From Flammula alnicola (taxonomy: Eukaryota > Basidiomycota > Agaricomycetes > Agaricales > Strophariaceae), in NCBI GenBank assembly GCA_015499995.1, contig JADNRV010000096.1, positions 147,782 to 211,781 on the forward strand: 64,000 nt of DNA. Direction: 5' to 3'. Positions 45,348 through 57,625 of the stretch are shown here, one piece after another. Positions within the stretch are counted from its first letter, which is position 1. Each line of letters starts with the position of its first letter. A model generated the notes under the pieces. The model was not told the origin of the DNA, searched no databases, and saw only the letters and a program-made list of their open reading frames with translations. Position numbers and translations under genes: made by a program.

Positions 45348-45655
45348 CTAGGGTTGGGTAAAAAAAATTCCAGGGGGGGTAATTTACCAGTAATTTACCT
45401 CGAAATTTTTTCTGGGAGAGGGACAGGTAATTTACCAGTATTTTACCGGTAAATTTACCATCACGTGATTTGATTTTTCGTAAGGCTTTTATTAAATTTA
45501 TTAAAATAAATTCGCCACCTGCGCGGCTCATATATATCACATGGCCATGCGGTAAAAAACCTCACAGACCTGCCGCCATGGGGGGTAATTTACCTGGTAA
45601 TTTACCAGTAAAAAATGTTTTGGTAAAAAACCTAGGGTTTTTTACCCAACCCTAG
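45348..45655. mobile_element. 308-bp MITE
   Basis: Perfect inverted ends CTAGGGTTGGGTAAAAAA; the interior is built from GGTAATTTACC and TTTACCAGTAA motifs. The flanks TGCGCA and TGCACA match at 5 of 6 positions and may be a worn target duplication. It is non-coding. Confidence 0.8.
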
Positions 45656-46071
45656 TGCACACTGTGTCATGGTTGATAGCGACATGAGTCACTCAGTGCT
45701 GTTGTCTCCTCTGAGTATGCAAAAATTCTCATTCTATTCTACATTTTGTTACATACAGTTAGATGTATTGCATCCAGATAAATTCACTATTTCATATTGA
45801 ATCCCAGCATACATCCAAGAGTCTGGTTACTTAGTTTGTACCTCTGTAAAACCTCTGGATGTGCTTTAGGGAAAATCAAGTAATGGAAAGAAATTCAAGA
45901 GTTATTGCCTACCCAACAAAGTATTTGAGGGAAATCAAATCAAATTTCCTCATTATTACTCAAGCATTACCTCGGTTTCCCTAAATTACTCACGATTACC
46001 CATGACTACTTTGGTTCCAGGAAATGGACAGAAATAAACTTGAATTACCATTTCTCGTTTTCCCTGATGAT

Positions 46072-47217
46072 CACCCCTACGTCTGTGGACTGTCGCACAA
46101 TACTGAGCAACTCTACAGGAACATCATCATCTGGGAGTCGCAAAACACATTGTTCATCGATATAGATGTCACCATAGTATTTTTTGTTGTTCTCCTTCAA
46201 CCAGACCAATGCTTGAACCACTTTTTGACGACGCACATGGAAAAGCTGATGCAACTAATGTTTTGGCAACCGCCCAAGTCCAATAAATGTGATGGAAATA
46301 AGAGACACCAGCAATTCTGGGGGCCGTGGCATCAGGTTTCCCTTGACCATGGACACAACTCCTGGAAGATCCAGGTCAAATGTGCTGACTGTTCCACCCA
46401 TTCCCCGCTGCAATTTTGTAGGATCACCCGAGAAACCATTTTTTAGATATAGCTTGAAAACGTAGACACGAGGGTAGAGTTGCGCTATGAGCAATTGCTC
46501 TGGAAATGTCAACAATGACAGTATGTCTGGCACTGCTCCCACCCATAGACCGTTGGCCAAACTGAAAGCTGGAGGTGCGTCGGGTTGAGCTCTTGCCAAG
46601 CTGGACCGACACTGTCGACACACATTAATGCGATAATTTAAGCCCTCTGACTCTGCTGTAACACCAGCAGGCTCCATCAGCTTCCCATCGAATAAGGTGT
46701 GTGCAGGATGTGAAACAATTGATACAAGTCAATGCGAATTCGGAAGATTCTGCAATGACTGATTGACAACCTCATCTCTGCTCACACTCACTTCTCTCCC
46801 ACAAACTGCATATACGGCCATGTGAACTGCAGAATTGGAAGTAGCCTCGTAGAATAATCGGTAACATTGCTTGATTTCATCATTTGTTGGAACGTCAAGA
46901 AAATGACCACTTTCATACAAATCTCGTCCAATTGCACCTGTGAAAGTGCCATCCATGCTGTGTGTTTGGCCATGGTGCACAGACAGTGGCACAGTGGACG
47001 ACTTGCGCTTCCTTGAGTGGCCATTCTGTGCAGCCTCTTTCTCGTGCGCAGCATGAAGCAGTCGTGATTGAAGTTCTGTACCTGCATGCTGTTCCACAAA
47101 ATCGATTATGCCACGCTTGTGTGAATTCGCGATGTAAAATGGGACGACAAGTTCTGTGCGTGCAATATTAAGCACTTCCTTGGTTGAAAGCACAGCGATT
47201 TGTGTATAAATAGACAT
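46072..47217 (-). pseudogene. Helitron replicase/helicase, N-terminal end
   Basis: On minus from Met 47,217: MSIYTQIAVLSTKEVLNIAR, GRDLYESGHFLDVPTNDEI; then after an intron HPAHTLFDGKLMEPAGV, CRQCRSSLARAQPDAPP, ANGLWVGAVPDILSLLTFPE, LIAQLYPRVYVFKLY, LQRGMGGTVSTFDLDLP and MPRPPELLVSLISITFIGL. It ends with FHVRRQKVVQALVWLKENN, KYYGDIYIDE and DDDVPVELLSIVRQSTDVG. The CxxC plus LPRxLANGLW and LTFPEQLLIA pattern is the region preceding Helitron_like_N in basidiomycete Helitrons. A frame change separates KH (46,255) from MHQLFHVRRQ. It continues at 43,405 across the inserted element. Confidence 0.85.
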
Positions 47218-47339
47218 TGAGCATTGATTGTGAAAGATATATTGCGATAGTCGATGCCTCAGCAACCTGTATATATAGGTCAGATTATCTATATCCCGTG
47301 TTGAATAAGCGCTCGGCAAGATTGATAAGCGCACAGTAA

Positions 47340-50000
47340 CTTGGTTGTGCGGGCCGAGGCTGCGCCTGGCGTTACGAGTCCTTTTATTAATAATTATATC
47401 ACATGCACTCCCCTAATTCATGGTTCAATATTGTCTTCCTCCATACCCTCATATCATAACTTGTTGTTTTTTGACATTTCCATTCCTGTCCCACGTTTAA
47501 TTCACTTGAACTCGATACCCATTTTACACTGACTCAGAAGGAAAGCCTTAGTAGAAATTCATTCAAATTTTAGGAATAGTCAAATAGTTATATTGAAAGA
47601 TATCTAGTTACATCTGAGACATAAAGTAAATACTGAGCTGCAGGCACTCGTTGGAGGGATGCACAGGCTGTGGCATCAAGTAGAGCAATTGTGGCAGTCG
47701 AAATCATGGATCGGTGATCGTGGTGTCAAAATGATAGGCATGAGTGGGTGCTCACAGCTGCTTCACAGCGAGCGGGTTGGTGGGGGTTCAGCATCCGATG
47801 TCGGTAAAGATGCTTAGTGCGGGGTGTGTGTGAACTACTAGATAATCAAGTAGTCGCTTTCAACAGACTTTGTAATGTCTATTAGAGAGATACTATCAAA
47901 TCCGACTTGCTTCACTTTTAAATAACTACTTTACTACACTCAAACACCCAAATCAATGTTTAGTTGACTTAGTTCGTCCAAGGGGAGGATAATAGTTTTA
48001 TAATATCGATACCTGATAGTAGGTGTGCGATAAAAGAAGGTGTTTAACTATACAACGGCTCAGGCAAGGCCTTAGGCGCGTTTATAGCCAATGGGTCGTT
48101 TTAAGTCCAATAGACTTGTGTAAATTCTGGTCTGGTACTCGGAAACTAGTGCTCTATGCACAAACTGCTAACTGATCTCGCTTTGTCTTGTTCTCCAATT
48201 GAGAAGATGGCTCTATGCCCTTTAACTTGTCTTTACTTGTCTCAAAAACTATACTTGTGGAAAGAGGCGCGCAGATGTCTGATCCGCCGACACTACAGTC
48301 CCTTAACAATGGCCAGAGGCGCGTAGACGCTTTCGTCCACCGACACTACAGTCCAGGTCCCCAGATGTCCTTTGACAAAGGGTAGGTTTTGAACAAGTCA
48401 CTTAGACAGGTTCCTTGGCTTATAACTCTCTTTACTTGTCTTGGCGAATCACTTAGACACGCGTTCTCGTCTTAACAGTTCGTTTATATCGTTACTTGGT
48501 TTCTTTTTATATTATGGGACTCTCGCTTTGAAGCTACTTGGTACTTAGAGGTGAAACACTTAAGATATAATTCTTAAGCGCTTGTATCTCGTGGGTGGTA
48601 AATTGCTTGTCTTCTACGGTGTTACAGGGCTGCTTATATACTACTGAGACGATATATTATTACATAGACGCAATGACGAGAATATAGAGATTTCATGGGC
48701 ATTTGTGCGCGAGCGGCGGCCTTGTGGAGTACAGTTTCCGTGCTCATCCGCTCAATCATGCCTTTTTGGTTGGATCGGGAGCTCAGATCGTCGTCGGTTC
48801 GGCTAACTTAAGCACCTAAGACTTACTCCTCCTCGACCGCGTGGTATACAGGCTCATGACCTTTCGTTTTCATTGGTATCTTGTCCTGTCATTGGCTATA
48901 GACTGACCGGAGCATAGACGCGCCTACATCTCGTCGGAGACGCTCGGGCAATCCACGCACGTTCTGTCCGAGATAATGCTCGTGATTAGGGTTGTAACCC
49001 TTCGTCCTTTGTACCCGGTATCTTGGTACCTTCGGCGTGCATCTGGGATCTCGCTGTGTCGAGTTATGCACCCCGGAAATCTTCCTGTACCCAGTTATTA
49101 CCCGATATGGTATGTGTTCCCAATTTGGTATCCCTTTGATCCGAGCTTTGATCGGCGTTGCTACAGGCGCGTCTATGGGCGTCTGCTTTACCCCGGCTGC
49201 TCCACTGTCCTCGATGCCTTCGGCAATGTCACGCGACCTGTCCTGTAGTGTGCCTAGATGTCCGTTCTTTAATCTAGAGATCCGCGCCCTCGCTGTATAG
49301 GCCGGATGGTTAAGATATTACTGAAAGGCGCCTATTTCCGTACACTTCATTAGATGTATTGACTAGTATCTCAATAGTTACTAATGATAATGTCTTTATT
49401 AAACCGCGCATTCCTCGTTATCTTGCATAGTTTCCTCTAGTCCTTAGTAGTCTTGTCATTGTAATGTCCAGACTTGTAACATTTAGACTACATTATAAGC
49501 TTTACTAAGTGCTAAAAATAGCTCAGGTAAGAAGAATGGTAGTCCGTTCACAGCTAGCCGCTCGCGGTCTCTTCATCTCCCCCCAACTTAGATATTGACT
49601 GTCCCCAGTCAACCTTATTGCACACTATCAAGGGTCTCTCGTTCTTGTTTCTTGGTTCAACATTTGCCTATGCAATCCTTTTAGGAGCGCCTATGTTCTC
49701 ACGGCAAAGCTTGCCGTTGTAATGAGAAGCACGGTGAAGACTTCCTGCCTAGCAAACTTTCTTAAGTTGCCAACTCGTGTTCTAAGGTCTTTCCATCCTA
49801 GGAATAGTTTCCTTAATCGTTGCTGATCCTGATCATCGGTAAGCGCTTCTAATGAGTCCGCTTCCTTGAAAGGCTACACAACTGATTCTATCAGGTTTTA
49901 ACATATCCTGCTGCTTCTTTCTTGGTGAATACGAAGAATCGCACTCCGTCATAGTCATTCGGTTGCGATCGGTGACTCGGTGCGGTGTCTGTAGCTTGTC
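47340..50000. other. Long region without a recognisable gene
   Basis: Frames are under 90 codons. Short GGCGCG-containing phrases recur (for example AGAGGCGCGYAGA near 48,265 and 48,312 with CCGACACTACAGTCC following each), which may mark a decayed repeat. No terminal repeats, RNA gene or exon set was identified. Confidence 0.4.
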
Positions 50001-50010
50001 TTGGCCCGCG

Positions 50011-50018
50011 TATATAAA
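50011..50018 (+). promoter_or_regulatory. Possible TATA box of the gene split at 51.5 kb
   Basis: TATATAAA lies about 110 bp before ATG 50,122, with a pyrimidine-rich leader between. Confidence 0.35.
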
Positions 50019-51494
50019 CTGAGCTTTAGGCGCTCTTTTAGACCCCAACACTTTTCGCACTTCCCAACCACTACTGTCAACACTCCTCATCTTATATCCT
50101 CCTTCTGTTTATCATAGCATCATGTCTCTGCCATCTGTGCCTATTTGCAACCTATCTGGGACATTCTCCGCCGCAAACTCCTCATGTTTGTGCTTACACC
50201 GGATACTCGTCGCATTTCTGCGGCCTCGATGGCTCTAGTGGGCTAACCAACCAGATGGTAGCTGTGCCTCATTATTTCTTCTTGAAGTTCTCGTCTCATC
50301 CTCATCTGTGTAGGGTAATTACATGCGCGGGCTCGAGTCACTAGATCTCCAGAGCCTGTCGCTTGCGTGCGCGTACGACGCTGGCTGTGTTTCCTGGCGC
50401 ATGTCGCGGTGAAACCCCTCCGCCGTTCGCTTTCTTCGCTGATTTCGATCCCTCGTCCGTGGTAAGTTATTATATTCCTTACATTTCGTATCTTCACTTG
50501 ACAATCCCAACTGTTCTTTCATAGGCGGATTTTTATCCCTTGCATCCCGAGGAATCTCAGAGGCTGATATGGATAGTGAACCGCCTTCCAGACTGGTCGG
50601 GCTGGCTCAGCGACTGCTAGATGCGACTTGGGTCTTCACCCGTCGTAGGCCCCTCGTCGCATATTCTCCCTCGCCCCACCGGTGCTTGGTGCGTATATTT
50701 TATGTTTCTTCCTGTTATATCTTTTGATTTTAACAGTCTATTGCATAGCAGGCAATCCCAACCATGGATCTCGATGAACCGCGTTGTCACTGCCTCCAGC
50801 TACCCCCGGTGTGTATCGTTTTGTGTTTTCTTTGTTTTTCGTTCTACCTAACTCCTTGGTCTAGCGGCCATCCAGAGGTGAGGCGGGCGAGACTCAACCG
50901 TCTCCGACGCCTATCCTTGAGGTAGTTGGACGTCCCGAGGAGCGGCTTCGCTGTTTGTCGAGGTACCTCCTCGTCCTTCGAAGATCGCAAGGGAAAGGGC
51001 AAGGCTCGTGCGCGAACTCCGCCCCCGTCTCTCCCTCGTCCCCTCGTTACCCGTGCTGCCGCTGCTAAGCTAGCAGCTGTTTCTCGTCAAGAGGCTCGCC
51101 CTGGGGTTGCTTCTGGCTCACGGGTTACGCTGGATACTGACCAAACCCCCCCTCGGCCTCTCAAACGCAAGGTGGCTGCTCTGGGCGACGCTCGTAGCAA
51201 GCGCCCTCGACTAGAGGTGACCCCTGAGGCCCCCGAGCTGGTTTCTTCTCCTTCTAGCAAGTTGGCTGCTGCCCAACTCGCTCTGCTTTTGGGTGCGGTA
51301 CCCAAACCCTGGTGAGTTCTTTCATGTCTTATTATTCCATGCATTTATCTCCTCGTTTTGTATCTTTAGGCGCCCCCCGTGTGTATTGCGTGCGGTCTCA
51401 AAGGATTAAAACCTGAGGACTGCATCGTACCACAGGGTGAACAGGGCTGTATCCCATGCCAGAGGAGCCGCCGTGGCATCTGCTCTTTCAGAGC

Positions 51495-51502
51495 CAAGCT
51501 CC
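51495..51502. repeat. Target-site duplication, left copy (foldback copy 3)
   Basis: CAAGCTCC, matching CAAGCTCA at 56,785-56,792 in seven of eight bases. Confidence 0.75.
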
Positions 51503-52454
51503 ACCTGTAGTCGCTGGTATCATGTATGATTCCTAGGCTGTGGGCTAACTACCTTATACATCTATAGCAGGTTTGGGCCGCTTAGGCCACTGCCTAAGGC
51601 CATGTATATACTATATACAATGTGCCGGGGGTGCCGGGACAGGTTGTGTGGTCGTTGCTGGGGGCGGGCAGTAGTAAACATAGATCAACAATGCAGGAAA
51701 TGGTGTCCGGGACTGTATTTTGGGTGCTGCTCATCGTTGGGGGCGCTTTTGGGCGCGGAAAAAATTCCAATAGGGTCTATAAATATATTCTGACATAATG
51801 CAGGTATTTGCGGGCCTCTTGGGGCGGGAATGGGTGGATTGCGGCAGGTGGGTTTGGATGACGGTCCCATTTGGGGCGGGGCTGATGGTAAACACCTGTC
51901 AACAATGCAGGAAATGATGCTCGGGCTTATATTTTGGCTCGTGCTCATCGTTTGGGGCGGTTCCGACTGCGGAAAAAAATCCAATAGGGTCCAGTAATAT
52001 ATTGCGACCCATTGCCGCCCTGTGCGCGCCTCATGGGGGGCGGGGATGGGTGGATTGAGAAGGATGACTTCGGATGACGTTCTAAAATTAGATGGAAAGC
52101 GCCGGTGCGATATTTTTAGATGCCAGCGCTTGTGCCTGGTTTATTATCTATAGATTAGATAGCCAGAAAGCGCCCTAGTTAGATATTTTTAGATTCAGAC
52201 GCTCGTGCTTCGGCACCTGTCTCCGTTATCTATAGATTAGATACTTTCGATTAATCCCACGGCACTGCATATTTAAAAATAGATGCAGTTCATTTTGGCC
52301 TCCTGCATCGAAAACCTCAGGTAAAAAAGATTAAATAGACAAATTTGAATATATTTGAATTATGCTATTAAGGTATATACAATAAAATAAGATACAGCAG
52401 AGAAACGAGGATAAGCGAGCAAGGAGGGCGCATGTCGACGTGAGTAACGCGCGT

Positions 52455-53340
52455 CATCGCCTCGCCTGCTGCTGTTCATCCCCGCTCTCCCCCTTGTCGT
52501 CGTATCGCTGCTGCTGCCATCCAACCTCGTTGTCAGCGCCATGACGGAGCAGCAACAGCGGTCGTGCTGCTGGCGCTCCGCCCACCTCGTCGTCGTCGTC
52601 GTATGGCAGCGATAGCCGTCGTGCTGGTGCTCCTCCCAGCTCGACGTTGTCGCCGTATCTGAGCGGCAGCCGTCGTGCTGCCGCCGTCGCTGCCACCTCG
52701 TCGTCGTCGTCGTCGTATCCGAGCGGCAGCCGTCGTGCTGCTGCTCTTCCCACCTCGTCGCCGTCGTCGTCGTATCCCAGCGGCAGCCGTCGTGCTGGTG
52801 GTGCTCCTCCCACCTTCCCGTCGTCGCCGTATCTGAGCAGCAGCAATAGGCGCTGCTGCTGCTCGTCGTTGTCGTCACCGTATCCGAGCAGCGGCCGCGA
52901 TCGTGCGGCTATTGCTGCACCACCTTATCGTCGCCGTGTCCGAGCAGGAGCAGCAGCGGTCGTGCTGCCGCGGCTGCTCCCCCTGGTCGTCGCCGTATCC
53001 GAGCAGCAGCTGTGGACACTGCTGCTGCTGCTCCCACCTTGTCGCCGTCACCGTATGCGGGCAGCAGCCGCCGTCGTGCTGCTGCTGCTGCTGCTGCTGT
53101 GTCCACTTCGTCGCGTCGTGTACAAGCAGCAGCAGCGGTCGTGCTGCTGCCCGTGTTCCCCCGTCGTCGTCGCCGTATCCGAGCAGCAGCAGCGGTCGTG
53201 CTGCTGTTGCCGTTCCCCATCGTCGTCGTAGTCGTACCCATATACGAGCAGCAGCAGCGGGTGTGCTGCTGCTGCTGCGCCCTCGTCGTTAGGGCAGTTG
53301 TACCCGTATACGAGCAGCAGCAGCCCTCCTGCTTCCACCT
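52455..53340. repeat. CAG/CTG tandem array, left arm of copy 3
   Basis: Same hairpin-forming units as the other copies, here in inverted orientation. Many overlapping Ser/Ala/Cys-rich frames are artefacts of the repeat. Confidence 0.85.
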
Positions 53341-53457
53341 GAGCGCTGTCGCCGTCGCCGTGTCCGAAAGAGACGAAGACCACTCAACGGTCGCCATCAT
53401 CTCGTCATCCTGCCTGTGGATTGGGTGAGTGCGGGAGGGAGAGAGGAAGAGCAGAAA

Positions 53458-53487
53458 ACGAATCGAGTCATACGACTCGATTCGTTG
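53458..53487. repeat. 13-bp palindrome in copy 3
   Basis: AACGAATCGAGTC, a four-base centre, and its complement; identical to 5,163-5,192. Confidence 0.85.
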
Positions 53488-54929
53488 CGCACCGGGTGGG
53501 TCTCCCCTCGTGTTCCTCTGCCCCTAAACCCCCCACCCCAGATACTTCAAAGGCCGGCCCACATCCTCAAGGAGGGGGAAGGGCACGCGGTGTCGTTGGC
53601 GCTAGTGTGCTAGCCGTGTGTCGATGGGGTGGGCTTGGTGACTTGCTGGCCTGTTCATTCGTGGTGCGACGTAGGGCCGGCGGTGTTGACGTGGAACAGC
53701 GGCTGTGGGTTGGTATTGCGAAATGGCGCGGTGGCAGCGAGGCGATAGGTGAAGATGGGAGTCGAGAGCTGCAGCCTGCGTTCAACCATGGTTGATCGCA
53801 TTTCGGCATAAGCCGAAAACGATTTGATTGGCTAGGACAAGCGGTCCGCGTCTCCGCGTCTTCCGTCTTGCTCGTCGAGGATGTCTCGGACGACGTTAAA
53901 CTGACGGGTAACTACGTAGATTAGCGTCGGTAAATTTTTAGAATAGAATTATTTCATATTTTAGCAAGGTCCGAGTTGAGCTTTGATCCTCTGGTATAGT
54001 GCTACTTACATTTCCAGCCATGGGTGGTGATTTACGGTCTTCTGCAGTCGTCTATCTCACCTTTAGGACCTTAAGAATTTCCTTGAATACTCTGAAAGGT
54101 AGATAGTTCAGTAACAATAGTATACCAAATAAGAATTCCAAAATTTATTTAGGCCTAGTGAATGCTTGTTTAATGATACACCCTTTGCACTCAAGTTAGG
54201 CATGAAACAAATGGGAAATCTTGGATCAACTCGACATTCTTCATGTTATTTCAAATCCCTGTCCCTCGACATTTCGTTGAAGCTCCTTGAGGCATCTAGA
54301 ATACTTCTAACTAATCTAGAGATGATATCTGACATATTATTTTTAATTTCAGAAATCTCAAAGGGGGCCATCCGTAGAGTTTGCGATTTCGAGCGCCCGA
54401 AATCACCACTTTCACATGAGTATCATATATGAGCATAATATCATATCATATGTTGAGACTCCAAGGTAATTTTTAATCTCAGTAATTTCAATGGATATTT
54501 TAGGATATAAATTATGTTTCAAACGGTCCTAGAATTGGTTTACAGTGGCGTTGACGCTATCTTCGACGACGAGAAAGCTCCGGAAATTGAGCGGTCCGGT
54601 AATTTCAAGCTCCGCTTGAGCCGCGATCAACGATTTTCAACATCATTAGACGCTCATCCCCAACGCCTGCCACCTCCCTCTTCGCTCACGAACCGTCCGG
54701 CCGCACCTCCGCTTTCCATCTCCTCGAAGCCACTACATAGGTGTCCAACCAATTCGCAACCAATTCGCAAGGGGGTGACAGGTGAGAAGACGCGAGGGGA
54801 GACCCTGGTAGAGGGAGACCCACCCGGTTCGTTTTCTGTTCTTCATCTCTCCCTCCCCTCACTTACCCAATCCATTGGTTAGATGACGAGATGGTGACCT
54901 TGAAAGGTCGTCGTCTCTTTTCTTCTGCT

Positions 54930-55620
54930 CGGACACGACGATACGGCGACGGCGACGAGGTGGGAGCAGCAGCAGCAGCATTCCCACTGCTGCCGCTCGG
55001 ATACGACGACGACGAGGTAAGGGGAGCAGCAGCACGACGGCTGCCACTCCGATATGGCGGCGACGGCAAGGTAGGGAGCGGCAGCAGCACGACGGCTGCT
55101 GCTGCTCAGATACGGCGACGGCGACGAGGTAGGAGCGGCAGCGCGACACTGCTGCTCGGATATGACAACGGCGGCGAGGTGACAGCGGCAGCACGACCGC
55201 TGCTGCTGCTCGACAATGGCGGCGAGATGGCAGCAGCGGCAGCAGCATGACCGCTGCCGCTGCTCAGCTACAGGGACTACGTTGAGGTAGGAGGAGCAGC
55301 AGCGCGACGGCTGCCGCTCGGATATGACGACGACGACGAGGTGGCAGCAGCGGCAGCAGCACGACGGCTGCTGCCACTCGGATACGACAACGACGTCGAG
55401 GTGGGGGCAGCGGGGGCAGCACGACGGCTGCCGCTCGGACACGACGACGACGACGAGGTGGCAGAAGCAGCAGCAGCGGTCGCGCTGCTGCTGCTTGGAT
55501 ACGACGACGACGAGGTGGCAACGCGGCAGCAGCACGACCGCTGCTGCTGCTCGGATACGACAACGATGACGAGGTGCCGGCGGCAGCAGCAGCACAACAC
55601 GATCGCTGCTGCTGCGATGC
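54930..55620. repeat. CAG/CTG tandem array, right arm of copy 3
   Basis: Units of GATACGACGACGACGAGGTG plus AGCAGCAGC/GCTGCTGCT inverted runs, in opposite orientation to the left-arm array. Confidence 0.85.
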
Positions 55621-56784
55621 GATACGACGGCTACGGCTACGGCCCCACAACCCGGACGACGGCCTCCGCTCTCGTCCTTTCTCTCTCGTCCTGTAAATTT
55701 AGCCTAGTTGTTAGAATACATAGTAGTTTAATAATAATATATTCATTATTTTTGCCTAATTCATGCTTAAGTGCCCGAAAGGAAATCCTCGTCATTTGTT
55801 CGTATCTAATCTATAGATAACGCTGAGGCACGAATGTCGGCACCTAAAAATATCATGCCGGGACGCTCGGCGTCTAATTTTAGAACGTCATCCAAAGTCA
55901 TCCTCGTCAATCCACCCATTCCCGCCCCCGTGAGGCGCGCAAAGGGCGGCAATGGGTAGCAATATATTATTAGACCCTATTAGATTTTTTCCCCGCTGTC
56001 CAAACCCCCCCCCAACGATGAGCGCGAGCCAAATCACCACCCCAAGCATCAAATCCGACATTATTGACATCTGTTTACTATCAGCCCCGCCCCAATTGGA
56101 AGCGTCATCCAAAGCCAAGCGCCCAATCCACCCATTCCCGCCTGCTGGCAGGCGCGGAAACACCCAGGATAGGTCAAATTATATTTATAGACTGCAAAAT
56201 AATTTTTTCCAGGCCCCAAAGCGCCCCCAATAATGTGCAGCAACCAAAATACAGACCCGGACGTCATTTCGTGCATTATTGACAGCTATTTACCATGAGC
56301 CCTGCTCCAAGCCGATCGGAACTAAAGATAGATTACAAGTGCCTAAAATTAAAAATAGATTGCCAGGAACATGATGTCACAGAAATGATGCTCTCCCCGA
56401 AATACCAGTTATTTTTAGAACGTCATCCAAAGTCATCCTTTCAAATCCACCCCGTCCCGCCCCCCATAGGGTGCGCATATGACGGATTTGGATAGAGAAA
56501 AATCAGGGCTATGCAATGGTATTTTCCCCCCACCCAAAACCGCCCGCGACGATGAGCAGCACCCAAAATACATCCCCGGACATCAATTCCTGCATTGTTG
56601 ACATGTATTTACTATCACCCGCCCCCAGCAGCAGCTGTATATGCTGCCCCGGCACCCCGGCAGCCTTTTAAAAGTGTCTTGCATGGCCTTAGGCCACGGC
56701 CCAAGCGGCCCAAACCCGCTATAGATGTATAAGGTAGTTAGCCCACAGCCTAGGAATCATATATAATTCTAGCTTACAAGGCTG

Positions 56785-56792
56785 CAAGCTCA
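56785..56792. repeat. Target-site duplication, right copy (foldback copy 3)
   Basis: CAAGCTCA; see 51,495-51,502. Confidence 0.75.
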
Positions 56793-57444
56793 AGGACCAG
56801 ATGCCAGACTTTGAGTCTTTCCTCGAGTTTGGCCAGTCATTCCTGACCAGTAAGTTCCCCGTTTATTGGCATATTCTTTCCTGACTAACTTGTGGACCCC
56901 CCTAGATCTTCAAAATCTATTCGAACGGATCCAGCGCATTAGCGCCACCAACGTCCTTCAACGAGCGCTCGTGCGGCAGAGTGACCTCGAGATCTCCGTT
57001 TTGTCGCGTGAGGTCTTGGGTATCTTGTATCGGCTCGTTGCCTCGGATCCCGACAACTCATTCCGGGAGTTGTACCTTGCTGACGACGATGCTATGGAGA
57101 CGCTGATCGACGTTTTGTCGGCTTTGTCTCCTGGCGATCTGTCTTCCAACGATCGGTACCCTACTCACTCGACTTCCCTCTCTGAGCTGTCTCTTCTGCT
57201 GCAGGGGGTTGCTACTCCACCCTGGCTTCTTCACCCTAGCCACATCCTTCCTCCTCGCCCTCGTGTCGTTCCATATCAGGAGAGCGAGCCTGACGCCGAC
57301 GAGGCCTCTGCCTTCCTCGACACCGATTCGGAGCGTGCTACTTTAGACGCTCTTGATCGCGACGTGGGCGACTTGGACGATTTCGAGTGCTACCAGTAGT
57401 TTTGGACCTGGTAAGTCCCACCTTATCCTTTCTTCACATAGGTA

Positions 57445-57625
57445 AGCTACAATGTACTGTATCATACGGTGTAGCGAACGCATACAATGTACCGTAGCAT
57501 ACGGTGTAGCGAACGCATACAATGTACCGTAGCATACGGGGCCAGCGAATTCGCTGGACGGCCTACCATACCTACCAAGGTGCGCCTATATACATTGTAA
57601 CGTATCATACGGGCCCAGCGAATTC
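57445..57625. repeat. Minisatellite and paired palindromes
   Basis: Three units of about 36 bp (GCGAACGCATACAATGTACC then GTAGCATACGGTGTA) follow the host gene. Palindrome CCAGCGAATTCGCTGG occurs at 57,541 and again at about 57,614, each just after a GTANCATACGGG block. Confidence 0.8.

Larger units (their letters stand above)
43408..46069. mobile_element. Unclassified 2.66-kb DNA element inserted in the Helitron
   Basis: The ends are CATCAGGGAAAAGGGAGAATGG at the left and the inverse of CATCAGGGAAAACGAGAAATGG at the right; similarity extends about 30 bp with mismatches. Dinucleotide AT flanks both sides (43,406-43,407; 46,070-46,071). Splicing the flanks together on minus gives DVG-VI-AQESAGYVPVE, restoring the Helitron protein. 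Subterminal regions repeat GGTAATTG/CAATAACC-type motifs. No transposase was recognised inside. It carries a nested MITE (45,348-45,655). Confidence 0.7.
51503..56784 (-). mobile_element. Foldback element copy 3, complete, 5.28 kb
   Basis: The ends are ACCTGTAGTCGCTGG at the left and the inverse of CAGCCTTGTAAGCTAG at the right, so relative to copy 2 it lies in the opposite orientation. The arms are very long: 51,510-53,480 matches 54,790-56,770 in inverted orientation (AGGCTGTGGGCTAACTACC; AGCGGCCCAAACCCGC; the ATCTATAGATTAG blocks; a CAG/CTG array in each arm). The centre (about 53,490-54,780) is unique and holds only short frames, none transposase-like. The right half corresponds to truncated copy 1 (4,260-7,487). 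Its 8-bp duplication and frame restoration in the host gene define the limits to the base. Confidence 0.85.
50122..57399 (+). pseudogene. Host gene with Cys cluster, coding exon split by foldback copy 3
   Basis: The 5' structure is unclear. Coding-like pieces are YPLHPEESQRLIWIVNRLPD near 50,530, then 50,926-51,297 (basic, Ala/Pro/Arg-rich, with RPLKRKVAALGDARSKRPR), and 51,370-51,502 with CIACGLKGLKPEDC, GCIPCQRSRRGICSF and AKL. Deleting 51,503-56,784 and one duplication joins AKL to KDQMPDFESFLEFGQSFLT in the same frame. Intron 56,850-56,905 then leads to NLQNLFERIQRISATNVLQR, VLGILYRLVASDPDNSFREL and an acidic C terminus ending DLDDFECYQ at 57,399. The four-plus-two cysteine pattern resembles a small zinc-binding module. 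Function unknown; the insertion should abolish the full product. Confidence 0.65.
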
